DNA of 64,000 bases from NCBI GenBank assembly GCA_019055375.1, contig JAHQIW010000834.1, positions 1 through 64,000 on the forward strand, given 5' to 3'. Positions 36,241-47,712 of the stretch are shown here, one piece after another. Source of the DNA: Parelaphostrongylus tenuis. Its lineage: Eukaryota > Nematoda > Chromadorea > Rhabditida > Metastrongylidae. Below the pieces are notes generated by a model. It was not told the origin of the DNA, did not search any database, and worked only from the letters and a program-made list of their open reading frames with translations. The translations under genes were made by a program, and so were the position numbers. Position 1 is the first letter of the stretch, and the number at the start of each line of letters is the position of its first letter.

Positions 36241-39239
36241 TAGATATCATGGTAATTTCACTAACACTCGTAAAAACAGTGGAGAACATAGTAGATCCGG
36301 CCTCATACCCATGTCAGTGATTCTATGAGTCCTCCAGCTCCAAATTATGCTTATGATATGTTGCATAACATTTGTCGTTCGATGTTCTCGATCGAAGGAA
36401 ACCTTGTTCATACAGCGTTTCTTTGAATAGTCATGGACGGAGTATCCACAGCTTTTCACAGAGCCACTGCCCAATACATGTAAAAATCAAAAAAAAATTT
36501 ATTTCACGTCATGAAACTTGTGTCAAAATCACTTGCTTTATCGAGGCAACAGTTCATTTTGAAAGCTTGGCCTTGTAGAGATGAAAAAGAGAGCTGTTGA
36601 TGAAAATTTAAGCACAGGTTTCAAGATGACTGACAATTCACAAGACAGCACGGCCGTGTGTTGAACGTCTCCAATGATGCGTCACGCTCCTAATCGGTTC
36701 ATCCTATATTCACTCTGTCGCTTCTGTTCCTCTAACCAAGGCGAGATATTTGTCTGGCGATTTTTGGCCATCTACTTAATTACGAGATATGCACTCGCCT
36801 ATTCCGAGTAGTTCCTACGATCCACAAGTTTCGCCCCGACTTACATCGCCCTCTGGTACGCATGTGTTATTGTTTTTCAAATTTCTGCTAGCGGCATTAT
36901 AAATAGAGAACCTCGGACAACAGTGACAAGTCTTTTGTCTGATCAAAGACTTACAAGAAGTTCTTTGCACTAAGGTGATATTTAGACCGTTCTATCATTA
37001 GTTTAAAGAGGAGAACAAGGTGGGATTGAGACTGTGGCGCACTTCTTACTATCATTTATCCTAGTCAACTGAGCTTTTTTAAACTAAAAATCAGCTCAAA
37101 GATTCTAATAAGAAGTTTTCAAAGGCTGTTAACATACTTTGTATGAGTCATAGAGCTACATTTTGAAACGAGCAAGACTCCAGGTATTTTCTATGTGCTA
37201 TAAGTTGATTCTGTTTTCTCTCTATATTTGACAGTTTTTTCTGAAGTGTAGCGTGTCTAGTACCGATGAAATCATTCTGAGGAATTGAAATTTATTCTTA
37301 CGAGGTACTCTCCATTTTAGGCTCTTTGAGCAGCTTTTCTTGAAATACTTCACTCCAATGCAAGCGTTTATGACAAGACTAATGAAGTAAGGAGTGATTG
37401 GCGTAAACGAGAACATCAAGAACGAATAGTTTCGAAATCACGTATAAACAGCAAAATTCTGTTCATCGAAATTGTTCTCGAAGCTAAACTCTTACAATAC
37501 TCTACTAATAAGTAGTCAGCTTCTCTAAGCGTCACTTATCAAATTTATGACTAACTATTCTCCTTTATGGCTAGATGGTCGTACCCATGCCGTCCAAACA
37601 AAAAAAAAACAAAGAAACGAACTTCTATAGACATGTTCCCCCGTAAACCTTTCCATACCAGGAGTTGCTATTTGATTTTATGGCACAACAAAAAACAAAA
37701 AATTGGAAGCATCCCAACTTTTTTAGTATAAAAAAGGTTTTGTTCCTACTCAGTGAAATATAGTAGTGCCTATTAGGCGACTTCCGCGATCCGCCTAATT
37801 GCCAGAGACGCGACGATGACGATGAAGAACGTTAGTTGCCTTCATCAGCAGATTTTATCCCCTTCATCCACCCCCTTTCTTTGTTAATTCATCATTGTCT
37901 ATTATTTTCAATTTTTTGTAAATTATGCGCACAGGCGTGTTCTTGATTTACTTGATCAATTTGATCCCATCCTTTTGTCCAAATCTTCTTTACTCTATAC
38001 GACCCTCATACGGCTCACATTCTCCTGCGCATCCTTGTGCTTTTCTAGTTGCAAAAGAAGATCGAATATACTTCCCGATTTTGTATTTTCTCGGAAAAGC
38101 TATGATCAAGAGTATTGTAAATCAACTGTTCTTCAATCCCATCATCACCAATCAACATATTTTCTTTGTAGATTGAACTTGTTGCACGAAGTGGGCAAAT
38201 AGTAATTTTAATCTCGCAATCGACTATCATCGGTTTTGAGGAAGATGACACCCGTCGAAACATTGCTCCAATGGATTAATTCTTTACCCACCTCGTGATG
38301 CACGTCTAATCAACGAAGAAAATATAATTAAAAGTGATAGATAGGATGCAATCAAAGACATTAAGCGACTAAAAAGAGTGTGAAGTAACAATGGGATGAA
38401 TCGTTTATGTGTGTATGCGTACACTACCTAACCACTTTATCGATCTATTTTCCTCTTCTGCGTCATTCTGGCTTGTTATTAATATTAGAAAAAAGAGTAA
38501 TTTTGCTATGATGAGCGATATTACTATTACTCATGTACTGCAATATTTTTCGTTATATGTTACTTCTCTGTGTGAAGTATGTTTAGGGTAGGCGTATTCC
38601 AATTCCGCACTACTTAATACCTGCTTAATACCACGCTTTCCTGGGAAGATAGCAGCACTGAATTGATGCATTACTAGGCCCCATCAAAGTAGGATAGTTA
38701 TGCTTTCAGTCATCTCTACCATGTGTGAAGAAGTGGAATGCCTGCCACGTCCCTCAAGGACTGATCAAAAGCAAAAGTATTGGCCTCTTAAAGTATGTCT
38801 AGCTTGTCAAACACGAAGTCTGGTTGTCTCACGTAACCACTAGAAAAAAAGAACAAGAAGGGGCGATGCACTTTTTTATAGATTTTGGTGATTTATATGA
38901 TGAGCTTCTTGCTTCTGTTGTGTCGGACTGGCATGTCCTTCCAGACACGTTTGATACACTATATTATATTCATGCATCCTGTGTTGGAGGTTCTTGCGCC
39001 TATAGACAGTGTTGACCGTGGCTGATCCTTTTTATCACCAAGGCTCCCATCTACATAACACAAAGTTTTGTGGAATGAGTTTGTCCATAATGCTCGATAA
39101 TGCGTTCCTAAATAATTACAACAATGATTTTAGTGGTTTCTACCCTTCAATTTTGAATTTTGTCAAGAGTTCTTTGCATTTTGTTTTTCTTATTTTCAAT
39201 ATAACGAGTCAAATCCATCACGTTTCAAATTAAAACAGT
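36241..39239. other. No recognisable gene
   Basis: The 37.8-38.28 kb stretch ends with GATGACACCCGTCGAAACAT, reminiscent of family gamma ends, but I could not define an element. A SINE A fragment lies at 38.61 kb. Confidence 0.35.
38610..38795 (+). mobile_element. SINE family A, 3' half, diverged
   Basis: TTTCCTGGGAAGATAGCAGC, CTTTCAGTCATCTCTACCA and CCTCAAGGACTGATCAAAAG follow the order of SINE A body and tail blocks. The tRNA-like head is missing. Confidence 0.5.
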
Positions 39240-39612
39240 AAGATTAAGAGATATTTGGCACTGCGAAGGAAGAAGTTGAGCGAAATGGGCTGGGAGTTGC
39301 TGGATTATCCGTCGTACAGTCCTGATTTGTTGCCGTCTGACTATCACCCCTTCTGGTAGCCGGGAACTTCCTGAGCGAGAAGAGTTTCCGAGATATCAAT
39401 CATCTGCGTCAAGGATTGACATCTTTCTTCGAGTCCAAGCATGGCGAGTTCTATGAGCGTGCTCCTGATTTGTTAGCCGGATGGGAGAAAGGAATGTGAT
39501 CAGACTGATGGCGCATACTTTGAATAATGTTGTTATGCAATTAGAATTACTTCTGGTTCACAAACTTGATGTTTATTACTCAGGTGCCAAAACTTTTGAA
39601 AAAACCTAATAT
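39240..39612 (+). mobile_element. Mariner-family transposase, C-terminal remnant
   Basis: The translation gives KLSEMGWELLDYPSYSPDLL and PSDYH. This is the mariner block VLPHPPYSPDLAPSDYHLF carrying the third catalytic Asp (SPD). After a stop and frameshift, FLSEKSFRDINHLRQGLTSF and FESKHGEFYERAPDLLAGW continue the C-terminus. The end GCCAAAACTTTTGAAAAAAC followed by CTAATA is the terminal repeat. The same subfamily occurs at 57.98-58.55 kb. The 5' two-thirds are missing. Confidence 0.85.
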
Positions 39613-42245
39613 AATCAATTTTTTTTGTTATTTTCGATTGACAATCTTTTGATCTCGTCTTTTAGGAACATAATTTTGTGACGCGAAAATTTCTTGCATA
39701 ATGTCATAGTCAGATTGAGAACAAATACATAAAATGCTGTTTTCTTGCAAAGCCATGGTTGGGTAACTTTCAAACTGACGTAAGTAGGGACATTTCATGT
39801 TTCTCGAATGATAGAAAAAGCTCCATCTCTCGTCAGCGTTAATATTTCTCTTAAATAAGCGAAAAAGCTTCATGTTTCCTCAGAGACTTATGTCGAGAAT
39901 AAGGACATTGTATTGCAAATCAGTCTGCAATAAAAAACACAATTTTTCAAGTGCTGTAGTTAGCAAAATATATGGAAATCCACTAAATTGGGAACACAAA
40001 AGCGGCTGTATCTCGACGGCTGATCCTTATTTCACATTTATCAACTAGCTTACGTCTCGTGGTCAAATGTGTTTTGAATGTCAGCAGACCAATGCGCTGC
40101 GATCTTCAATTTCCACCAAGATCTTTTGAGACCGAAAACGAGCTCTGAATTTCTATTCTGAAGCCATGCTAACATCAATCCACTCACTCTAACTCGCGAT
40201 GGCTATTTGGCTTTTTGTACAAGTTTCTCCTTACTTCAAGAAGTAAATCTTGCGGAATGTCAACAAACTGAAGATGAGAAGGTACCGTCACGACTTCTTT
40301 GCGAAAACGGATCAGTCAACCGCACAGCAGTCGGTTATCAATGAATTTCGTCAAGATTTTGTCGTCGTATTATCGTTCTCCATGTGATCATCGCACTCGC
40401 AATCGTTAGAGAAATTTCCTCATCACATAAAATAAGCATTTCAATATGAAATTGAAGGGCGTAAAGAAGAATAAAAAGAAAAGACAGTAGGAGAGCTGAC
40501 TGATCAAATAAGAAAGTAACATGGAACGAAGAGGAGCAGCATAAAGAAAGGAAAACAAAGAAAAAGATGAGTGAACTTGAGAGTATAGAGGAGACGAGCA
40601 GCAGTCGTATAATGCTTTGAAAAGGAGAACAAGACAAATTAATTGAGTAATGGAGTGTTGCAATAGATTCTCACGTGTTATACAACCCCCATGATTTCAT
40701 GAATCAGTAACTAGTGTAGCAAAACCAGTGTTGTTGATAATTTTGATCGCCATGTACGAATTGGATTAACGTTTCTGAGGCGGCATAGTCATTGAGGTAA
40801 AGTCAGTGAGATGAAGTCAAACAAAGACATCTCATTGCTTACGAATAAGTGTTTGCATCACTCACCGATAAGAAAATGTCGAAGTAAATGTCACGATGCA
40901 CAGATGAAGGATAATGCCATCTTGCCGTTAGTTAATCTCCTTTAGAGAAAGGCTTTTTTTAGGGCTGATTCTAGAAGCTGATGGATTTTTCTAATGCCAT
41001 GAATATCATCACCTCATAAGTATTCTGCTGTATTCATGAGCTCACAGAAATTGATAGCAAATTTTTTTTGTCAATAAAGTCTCGGCGCCTTCGTTCCTCT
41101 ATGTAGCCGCAAAATTACAAGTTGATCGTTCTTGCGATGTAGATCTTTTTAGCTGTGTCGAGTAGAAAAAGTGGAGAGGAGCATCACTCCAATAAGGTAG
41201 GCTTACTCATGAGTGCATTTTTGAACGGGAAATTTCTTAATTGATTGTCCACTGACGGCATGTTTCATAAAGACGATCCTCCTGCATCAGTCGGTATTGT
41301 GTGAGTTTGTTACGCAGCGAAATATTTTTCTGAAAACAAACTTCTGTTAAATCCATATGTGATTAACTTAATATCAAAAACAAAATTATGAGAATTGCAA
41401 CGGCCACAGCCTGTTTACATGGGTGTTTCTAACATTTGGATTTGGAAGTTTACTGTAGACCCCACCTATTTCGCTTCCGAAATCAGAACGCGATGCGGAA
41501 CTTCATCTAATTAGATAAGGGACGACAGCGAAGAATTACGGCAAAAATCTGAGGTAACAAAGTTTAATTGGAGAGTTAGGATGTTTTATGTGCAATAGAG
41601 ATGAATATCAATTAGATTACTCAGCATCGCGTACAAAATACCATGATTTTGCTATTTATCTTTCATGTTTTAAATCATTTACCCACAAACCAGACGTCGA
41701 TCGAAGAAAAGTGCTTCTTTTCTCTCATGAAAACGTTTCCATTTTCTCCAGTAACTGATTTCTTATCAAGAAAGATACGTTCTGGATAAAGGGATCTGCT
41801 TTAGAATTTCATATTACACAAAAACTGTCCATGAAGTGAAAAAGTGGCGTTTAAACAAGAAGTTTGTTTTCAAGGTAGCCTGACCCAAGGAGAAAGTCTG
41901 AGACTTCCATGGCGAAGTACAACTAGCTGTACTCTTATTTCGCAGCTGCTGTCGCTCATTATTTCTACAAATCAAGAGAAAAAGAGGCAAATATGATACC
42001 AGGAATGTGATAACTTCGTGCCTCTTGCACATTAGAAGCTTGTTGGGAAGAAGTATTGACGGTTGATGGGAACGAATAGAGACTAAGCCACTGTCTGGTC
42101 AATGGTTAATGGGCTTGTGTACGATATAATTGAACACACTGCGGAGGTTTATGATAATGACGACGTTAGCGATAAAGTAGTAAGATCTAGACGCTACTGA
42201 TACGTCCGTATGACATTACTGCGCACAGATTTCATAGCGATGCAG
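39613..42245. other. No recognisable gene
   Basis: An 81-codon open frame on the minus strand (39628-39873; contains NADERWSFFYHSRNMKCPYL) starts right after the mariner end. I recognise no family. The remaining frames are low-complexity Leu/Phe/Ser runs. Confidence 0.3.
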
Positions 42246-42359
42246 TTCTTATGTTTCGAGTGCTTTCTTAAGACCACAGCTCAAATTCCAACATGCCAAA
42301 TAATCATTTTTGAGCCATGCATGTCGTGTGGACTGTTCATAAAAGGGTTGACTTATAGA

Positions 42360-42402
42360 GCCCGATAAACGTGCTTCGACCGTGCAGTCTCGTCAGTCGC
42401 GC
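42360..42402 (-). ncRNA. Hammerhead ribozyme, decayed copy
   Basis: On the minus strand the core CUGACGA is intact and stem II is GACU-GCAC-GGUC. GAAA has become GAAG, and stem III (GCACGUUU) has lost pairs. Stem I GCGCGA/UCGGGC has one mismatch. The G at the last A of GAAA, with the broken stem III, predicts poor or no cleavage. Confidence 0.75.
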
Positions 42403-42565
42403 AGTTATCCTTTCTCTTCCATTGCCGATCCTGTATGGGTACAACCCTCTGTGTTCGGTGATAATTTTACTGCACATGGAGTATAAAACCTTGGTCGTCG
42501 CTAACTCTTAGTGTGGGGACTGGAGCATCCACACAGGATTGGCAAAAGACGAGAGAGGGTGAACT

Positions 42566-42608
42566 GCCCGACTGACGAGACTGCAAGGTCGAAACACGTG
42601 TATCGCGC
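42566..42608 (+). ncRNA. Hammerhead ribozyme, beta copy with intact core
   Basis: Stem I is GCCCGA (42566-42571) with UCGCGC (42603-42608), five of six positions paired. The core CUGACGA is at 42572-42578. Stem II is GACU-GCAA-GGUC at 42579-42590, a GNRA tetraloop. GAAA is at 42591-42594. Stem III is ACACGUGU at 42594-42601, and A at 42602 precedes cleavage. Compared with the 51.28-kb copy (GUCU/GGAC), both sides of stem II changed together and pairing is kept. Confidence 0.87.
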
Positions 42609-42680
42609 TCTATAAGTCAGCCTTTTTGAAAAGACCTCATGACATGCGTGGCTCAAAAATAATTACTTAGCGATAACAGT

Positions 42681-45600
42681 CAAAATAAGTTTATCCATGG
42701 CTACTGTCGAAAAATTATATGGGAAGAGATGGTAGCGAAAAAAAAGATATTGATTGAGTGGTATTGGGGAGTATAAATTGAAGCAACATGATGCTTAAAC
42801 TTTACATAAAAACTGGAAGGATGTCTTGTCAATGTCTCTAGTGAGCCTCGCATTCGTCACACTTAAACGATGCCTTGCCTATGTGAATACACATCGCACG
42901 AACTACATGACGTGGAGCGACAAAAATTCTACCATCAATTTTAAACGTATATAAATCATTTTTTTCAAGTTTCTTTTTCACTTCGACGTCTTTTTCTCGT
43001 TATTTCGTTTTCATCTTCTTTATATTTTTACAGCATTTTCAAACAAGCACTAGTGATGTGAATAGCTATTGGATCTCCAAAAACAAAAATTTTACACAGA
43101 AATTTCGCTGTAGAGTATCTTACAATTTGGCTTACTCATTTAACCATCCATATTCAAGCCCGATAATGTCGTATGTCACCTGCCGTTAATCTCTGTTCGT
43201 GAGCGTTGTGAGATGTTGATAATTTTCATTTATCCATCTCAATAGAAGGGAATATGTGATTAGCTTTCGTTGCTTCACATTAGAAAACTCTGAATATCAT
43301 TAGGGATTACTTTTAGTGCAGGATAAAAGTCATCTAAGTGATCTTCTTTTATTGTCAATACTAATGAATAGGCTACTTGCACTAGTGATAATCCTGCTCC
43401 ACTCAGGCAAGAATTATTCCTCTTATCGTCAGCTTACAATCATCTAGGCAACCGTGAGCAAAAACCTTGTCATTTATGCAAAAAGTCCTTAGTTTTGACA
43501 AAATCCATCAATTTAATGGTCAAATGATGTCGTACAATCCGTGACTGTTTACTAGAAATGGTAGGGACCATTATCAGAGTAAAACAAAGTTAGGTTACGC
43601 CTAGAGTATTTTTGGATGTTTGAATGGTTTTTCTCTCCGTGAGAAGTCCGCCCTCGTCACTTCTTGTTCTGAATTTGATTTTGCTTCAAATTCCATTCAT
43701 AGAGATTGTCGAAGTCACGTTGGTATCGTTTCAGTTTGGAAAGTTTCTCGGTCCATGCCACTGGTCTTTCCTTATGACTGCACTCTTTTGTAATGAACAT
43801 GTTCCCTAAGCCGAAAGAATCACCTTCATAGGCTACATTTTGTTATTCTATTTGGTTGATAAATGTTTTCATCAAAGAAATCGTCAAAATGTCTTGGCTA
43901 TCATGCTTAACTGCAGAGATTGATAGCCACCGACGGCAACAACCAAAGATGGAAACTATTTAGACTCCGCTGCTTTAGGATTCCATAATAAAAAGTGTTC
44001 AAACGCCACTTACCCTTTCAAATCCACTGACAGTAAAAAATGAAAGTTCTTCGAACTAATCCTTGGAGTATTCATAGAGTTTGAAAGTTTCTTTCCGAGA
44101 AGTAGAAAAGAAAACTTACATTTTTTGTCTTGAACCCACTATTTATCATAGTTTTATCTTCAAAATGATTTCTAAGGCTCACGAAATTTTGCAGTTTCTC
44201 CTTTGCTCGTTTCGTCCGTCATTATGCCTTATCGTTGTGGTTATAGTTCGTTCGTTGGAGTCAAACTAAGGCGTTCAATCGTGGGTTAGTCCTTCAAGTA
44301 GAGAGATCAAACTAACGTCAAGGGAACTATTTTTCCCGGAAGCTTTACGAGAATTTTAGTCAAGAGTAGACTAATACCACTGTTCTCCGCCATCCAGGAC
44401 GGAACTATATTTCAACAGCATATGGCGATTAGTGAAAAGTTGGAATTCCAAATGTGGGCTTTCCTGGATTCTCGTAAGAACGAGCCATTCATGTCGTCTC
44501 GTACTACGCAGAGGTGGCGAACATTACTGAGTTTCTCAGCACAACCAAGGTGAACAAATTGTGACTCAAGTGTGATACTCGAAGCATCCTGAGGATTTTG
44601 CTGATTCACTTCACACAAATATCGACTCAGTTAGTTTTGTCAATGAATTTAATCATAAATGAGTTACATCTGATACGCAGAAGTTCTAATAGAATGAATG
44701 AAAAAAGGAGGCGATTCTTGATCAGTTATTATCTTCTAACATTTTTTATTATTTACGAAATTCATTCAGAATCTATTACTAATGAAACTAACTATTCGGC
44801 GTCATGGATGGTCTCAGATCGCGTTTGAACACTTAGATTTTTATGTCTTACAACGATTTTTGTCATGAATGCTTTTTGTTTCAGTTATTACAGCCCAAGC
44901 CGTTTCAATCCGCCAACGTCCCTTTCTAATCTCGGATCTTCAGTGAATCGCGATTTATAATGTCGATGATAGAACTGGGAGTGGAGAAGCAAGATTCGTT
45001 GTGTGGTCTGTCACTTCGCTCCGCCACTCAGATCTGTACGGCCTTTCAACTCATCCTCTGCATTACACTTGGGTAAGTCTTCACTCTTGCTTACGTTTCT
45101 GTGTCACTCATTCTCGTTCCTTGTCTGTTGAATGCCATCATGATCTTGACAAGGGGCTATCAAGAAGAAGCTACTTTACTTATATCGACACAGTGCTTTC
45201 AAATTCAGAAAGCACATATGCCTAGTTTGTTGCAAATTCTTATCAAATTCACTTACGAACCTATCGACTATCAATTGACAATTGTGCACGCTTCGGCATG
45301 GCATTTTTATTAAGGTTTTTGCATGGAAAGAAAAACGAGGTGTAAAAATAGCTATATCACTTTTTGCCATCATTAATCCTATTGAATTTTTGAAACAGTT
45401 TTATAACCATATGATTACTGTCCAACATGTGATCTTAGGTAGGGCACTAATGATAACAGCGTTCAATATACACGAAAGGTTGGTTCGACTCTGTCGAGTA
45501 AAGCAAGCTTCGTTCTATCTACAGAAGGTGTCTACTGCCTATGGAGAGACTGTAGCGACGCTCTAGAATAACTACTTCAGGATTTCAAACGCAATTTATC

Positions 45601-45786
45601 ATTATTCAGAGGCATCCATAAGAATGATTGAAGATCTCCAAGAAAACTCAAATCCACTAGCGAATCCGAAGGTCTCTGCAGGTGAAAGATGGAACACCAG
45701 AAACCGATTGAAAGAAATGCCGACATTCGTGTAATATTTTATGATGGGCCCAATAGAATTTAAGGAAATATACTGATGTCGAGATT
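42681..45786. other. No recognisable gene
   Basis: A frame at 44598-44828 contains an inner Met followed by RRRFLISYYLLTFFIIYEIH, like a signal sequence, but it stops after about 44 residues with no evident partner exon. Other frames are unremarkable. Confidence 0.3.
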
Positions 45787-45835
45787 AAAGCTTTCGCCGT
45801 CAGTCAGCTCCTGAGGGATGCACCAATCCTTCAAT
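45787..45835 (-). mobile_element. SINE family A, 3' tail fragment
   Basis: AAAGCTTTCGCCGTCAGTCA and CTCCTGAGGGATGCACCAA are the SINE A tail in reverse orientation. It ends next to the TG microsatellite. Confidence 0.5.
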
Positions 45836-45856
45836 CTCATCAATAAGCGTGGTTTC

Positions 45857-45881
45857 GGTGTGTGTGTATGGATGTGTGTGC

Positions 45882-45928
<47 letters not shown>

Positions 45929-46265
45929 GTGTGTGTGTTGTGTGTGTTTGTGTGTGGTGTGCGACGTCTGTGTTTGTAAATATGCAAATATATGCACGTA
46001 TGTACGTATGTGTTCATGCATGCATGCATGTATGTACATGTGTATGTATGCGTGTATGTATGTTCGTATGTATATATGCATTTAATTATGTGTATATATG
46101 TGTGAATGTATGTATGTATGTATATATGCATTTATGTATCTATGTATGCTGTGTATATGTATGTTCATGTGTATGTGCGTATGTATATATGTATGTGTAC
46201 ATGCATCTATGTGTGTGTAGGGATGTATGTGTGCATACATATACATAAATGTGTCCACATTGAAG
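45857..46265. repeat. TG then TATG/CATG compound microsatellite
   Basis: About 100 bp of TG is followed by about 300 bp of TATG, CATG and TGTG tetranucleotides. The long Cys/Val/Met and His/Thr/Tyr frames here (up to 128 codons) are repeat artefacts. Confidence 0.95.
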
Positions 46266-47226
46266 TGTATGTGTCGTATATATGCCAATTCGTCAATAGC
46301 ATGGTATGTTTCTTCATCAGATGACGCGGTTCAAAGGAAAAAGAGCTAGCTATGGATGCTGCACACTGAGTTTCTTCCTACATTCGAACTTCCTCTCAAA
46401 TTTTTCAATCCATTAATGAGCTGTATGTTAGTGTATAAATAAATGTGCACGTGAAGTGTAATTTGTAGATTAGTGAGTATCAATTTTCTACGGCACTTTC
46501 CGCCATCACAAGTTGTGCGTATTCTAGCAGTTGATTTTGATTTGCTTCTTCGTATTTTGATTCACGGAAGTCATCGGATTTGCTTTGAATTAACTTGCTG
46601 CTTGAGCAATTCCCCTCTTCACAAATACGTCAAATGCTTTTTTGAAACTAGAAAATTCATGTGTTACAGCGTTTGCAAAGTTTCACTATGGGTTTTACTA
46701 GCTTTTATGATTTGTGGAAAACATTTGATCCGAAACAAGTCTGTTACCACTTTCTCACTACCGGAAGCACGGGAGACGTGATGAGCTTGAGAACGGCCGA
46801 GTAAGCGCCTTGTACATATGGAACGGCAACACTGCTGATTTGTGTGATACTGAGATTTAAATTCATCCTCAGTATGCACGTTTTGTAACTTTTTAACGTC
46901 CAGAAGTATACAAATTAATCAAAAAAAAACGTTAAGGACAAGATCGCCTCTCACACATTAGTGGGATTAATTCAAAATTCTCATTCGGCTTTTTTTTGGC
47001 GAGATCTCATTAATGAGAGTGAAAACAGCATAGATATAAAAAGTAGTTCCAAAAGCACTTTTGACTTTTGTCATGCACTCCTCGTTCATTGGCTCCGTAT
47101 AAATATATCCTCGGATAACTTAATCCCCACAATCTCTTGGTACTTTTTCGCTAGACGGAATGAAATAAAGAAACGATCCCTTTCACTGAACAAGAAATCT
47201 TCATAAGAGTGTAAATTCATCTAATC
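46266..47226. other. No recognisable gene
   Basis: A 102-codon frame at 46473-46781 shows no motif and is overlapped by open frames on the other strand. I do not call it a gene. Confidence 0.35.
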
Positions 47227-47300
47227 GGCTGTTCTTGAAACCTCGCTTAAACTTCCAATCTATCCTTTGAGAATGTTCAAAGCCATACCGAGATTGTTAA

Positions 47301-47357
47301 GCCAGAGCCATACATACGTTTCGGAAGTATCGCCTTCTTGATCAGTGGCCCACGCCC
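47301..47357 (-). ncRNA. Hammerhead ribozyme, alpha-3 minus copy (core mutated)
   Basis: On the minus strand, stem I pairs GGGCCA with UGGCUCU and the core reads CUGAUCA (G8 to C). Stem II is GAAG/CUUC with a GCGAUA loop. GAAA and the near-palindromic stem III ACGUAUGU follow, then A before cleavage. Because G8 is catalytic, this copy should be inactive. Confidence 0.75.
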
Positions 47358-47523
47358 CACACTGACCCTACTCTATAGCATCGATGGGAAGGCGTTGTTT
47401 ATGATGATTACATATGATAATGTGTTATCACTACTTTTTTCAGTCGATGAATTGCTACTGGTAGTAAATATATATAAATGTATCTTATCGACTGTTTTTA
47501 AGAAAGGTTAGGGTTCAGCGTGG

Positions 47524-47580
47524 GGCATGGATCGCTGATGAAGAAAGCGATACCTCCGAAACGTACGTATGGCTTTGGCG
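47524..47580 (+). ncRNA. Hammerhead ribozyme, alpha-3 plus copy (stems decayed)
   Basis: CUGAUGA (47535-47541), GAAA (47558-47561), the perfect palindrome ACGUACGU (47561-47568) and A at 47569 are intact. Stem II is weak (GA/UC only) and stem I has lost its pairing partner. Confidence 0.65.
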
Positions 47581-47712
47581 TAGTAGTTTCGGTAAAGCTC
47601 CAAATATTTTTATAGGATATATGAATCTTCATGAGAGTGCTAGAAATTCGTAGAAAGCGTAATCTCGGGCTACTGCGCTTTGCACTCGTTTTTTGAAAAG
47701 GCCTCATACCGC

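Larger units (their letters stand above)
42246..42680. mobile_element. Hammerhead element beta, head-to-head copy
   Basis: The left (minus) copy starts with the family beta end (reversed: TGAGCTGTGGTCTTAAGAAA and GCACTCGAAACAT) and carries a decayed hammerhead at 42360-42402. The right (plus) copy carries an intact one at 42566-42608, followed by AAGACCTCATGACATGCGTG and GGCTCAAAAAT. Inverted homology continues toward the centre (GCCGATCCTGT left; ACAGGATTGGC right), leaving a loop of about 80 nt around 42.45-42.53 kb. Confidence 0.78.
47227..47712. mobile_element. Hammerhead element alpha-3, head-to-head copy
   Basis: On the minus strand a more-than-unit copy begins near 47.51 kb with an alpha tail piece (reversed: TTAAAAACAGTCGATAAG) and runs through GTGTGGGGCGTGGGCC and the ribozyme (47301-47357). 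It ends with the same tail segment again (reversed: GCGAGGTTTCAAGAACAG) near 47.23 kb. A plus copy follows with TTCAGCGTGGGGCATGG, a second ribozyme (47524-47580) and a decayed tail. The arrangement equals that of alpha-1, although the sequences have diverged. Confidence 0.72.

Noticed and set aside
39820..39850. CTGACGAGAG on the minus strand near 39.84 kb
   Set aside because: It lies within an open frame, and the following GAAA is too far away with no stem II.
40338..40663. Ser/Leu/Phe-rich overlapping frames on the minus strand
   Set aside because: Low-complexity A/G-rich DNA gives long open frames on the opposite strand; there is no motif.
45862..46248. 128-codon Cys/Val/Met-rich frame and its antisense His/Thr/Tyr-rich frames
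   Set aside because: They are translations of TG and TATG microsatellites.
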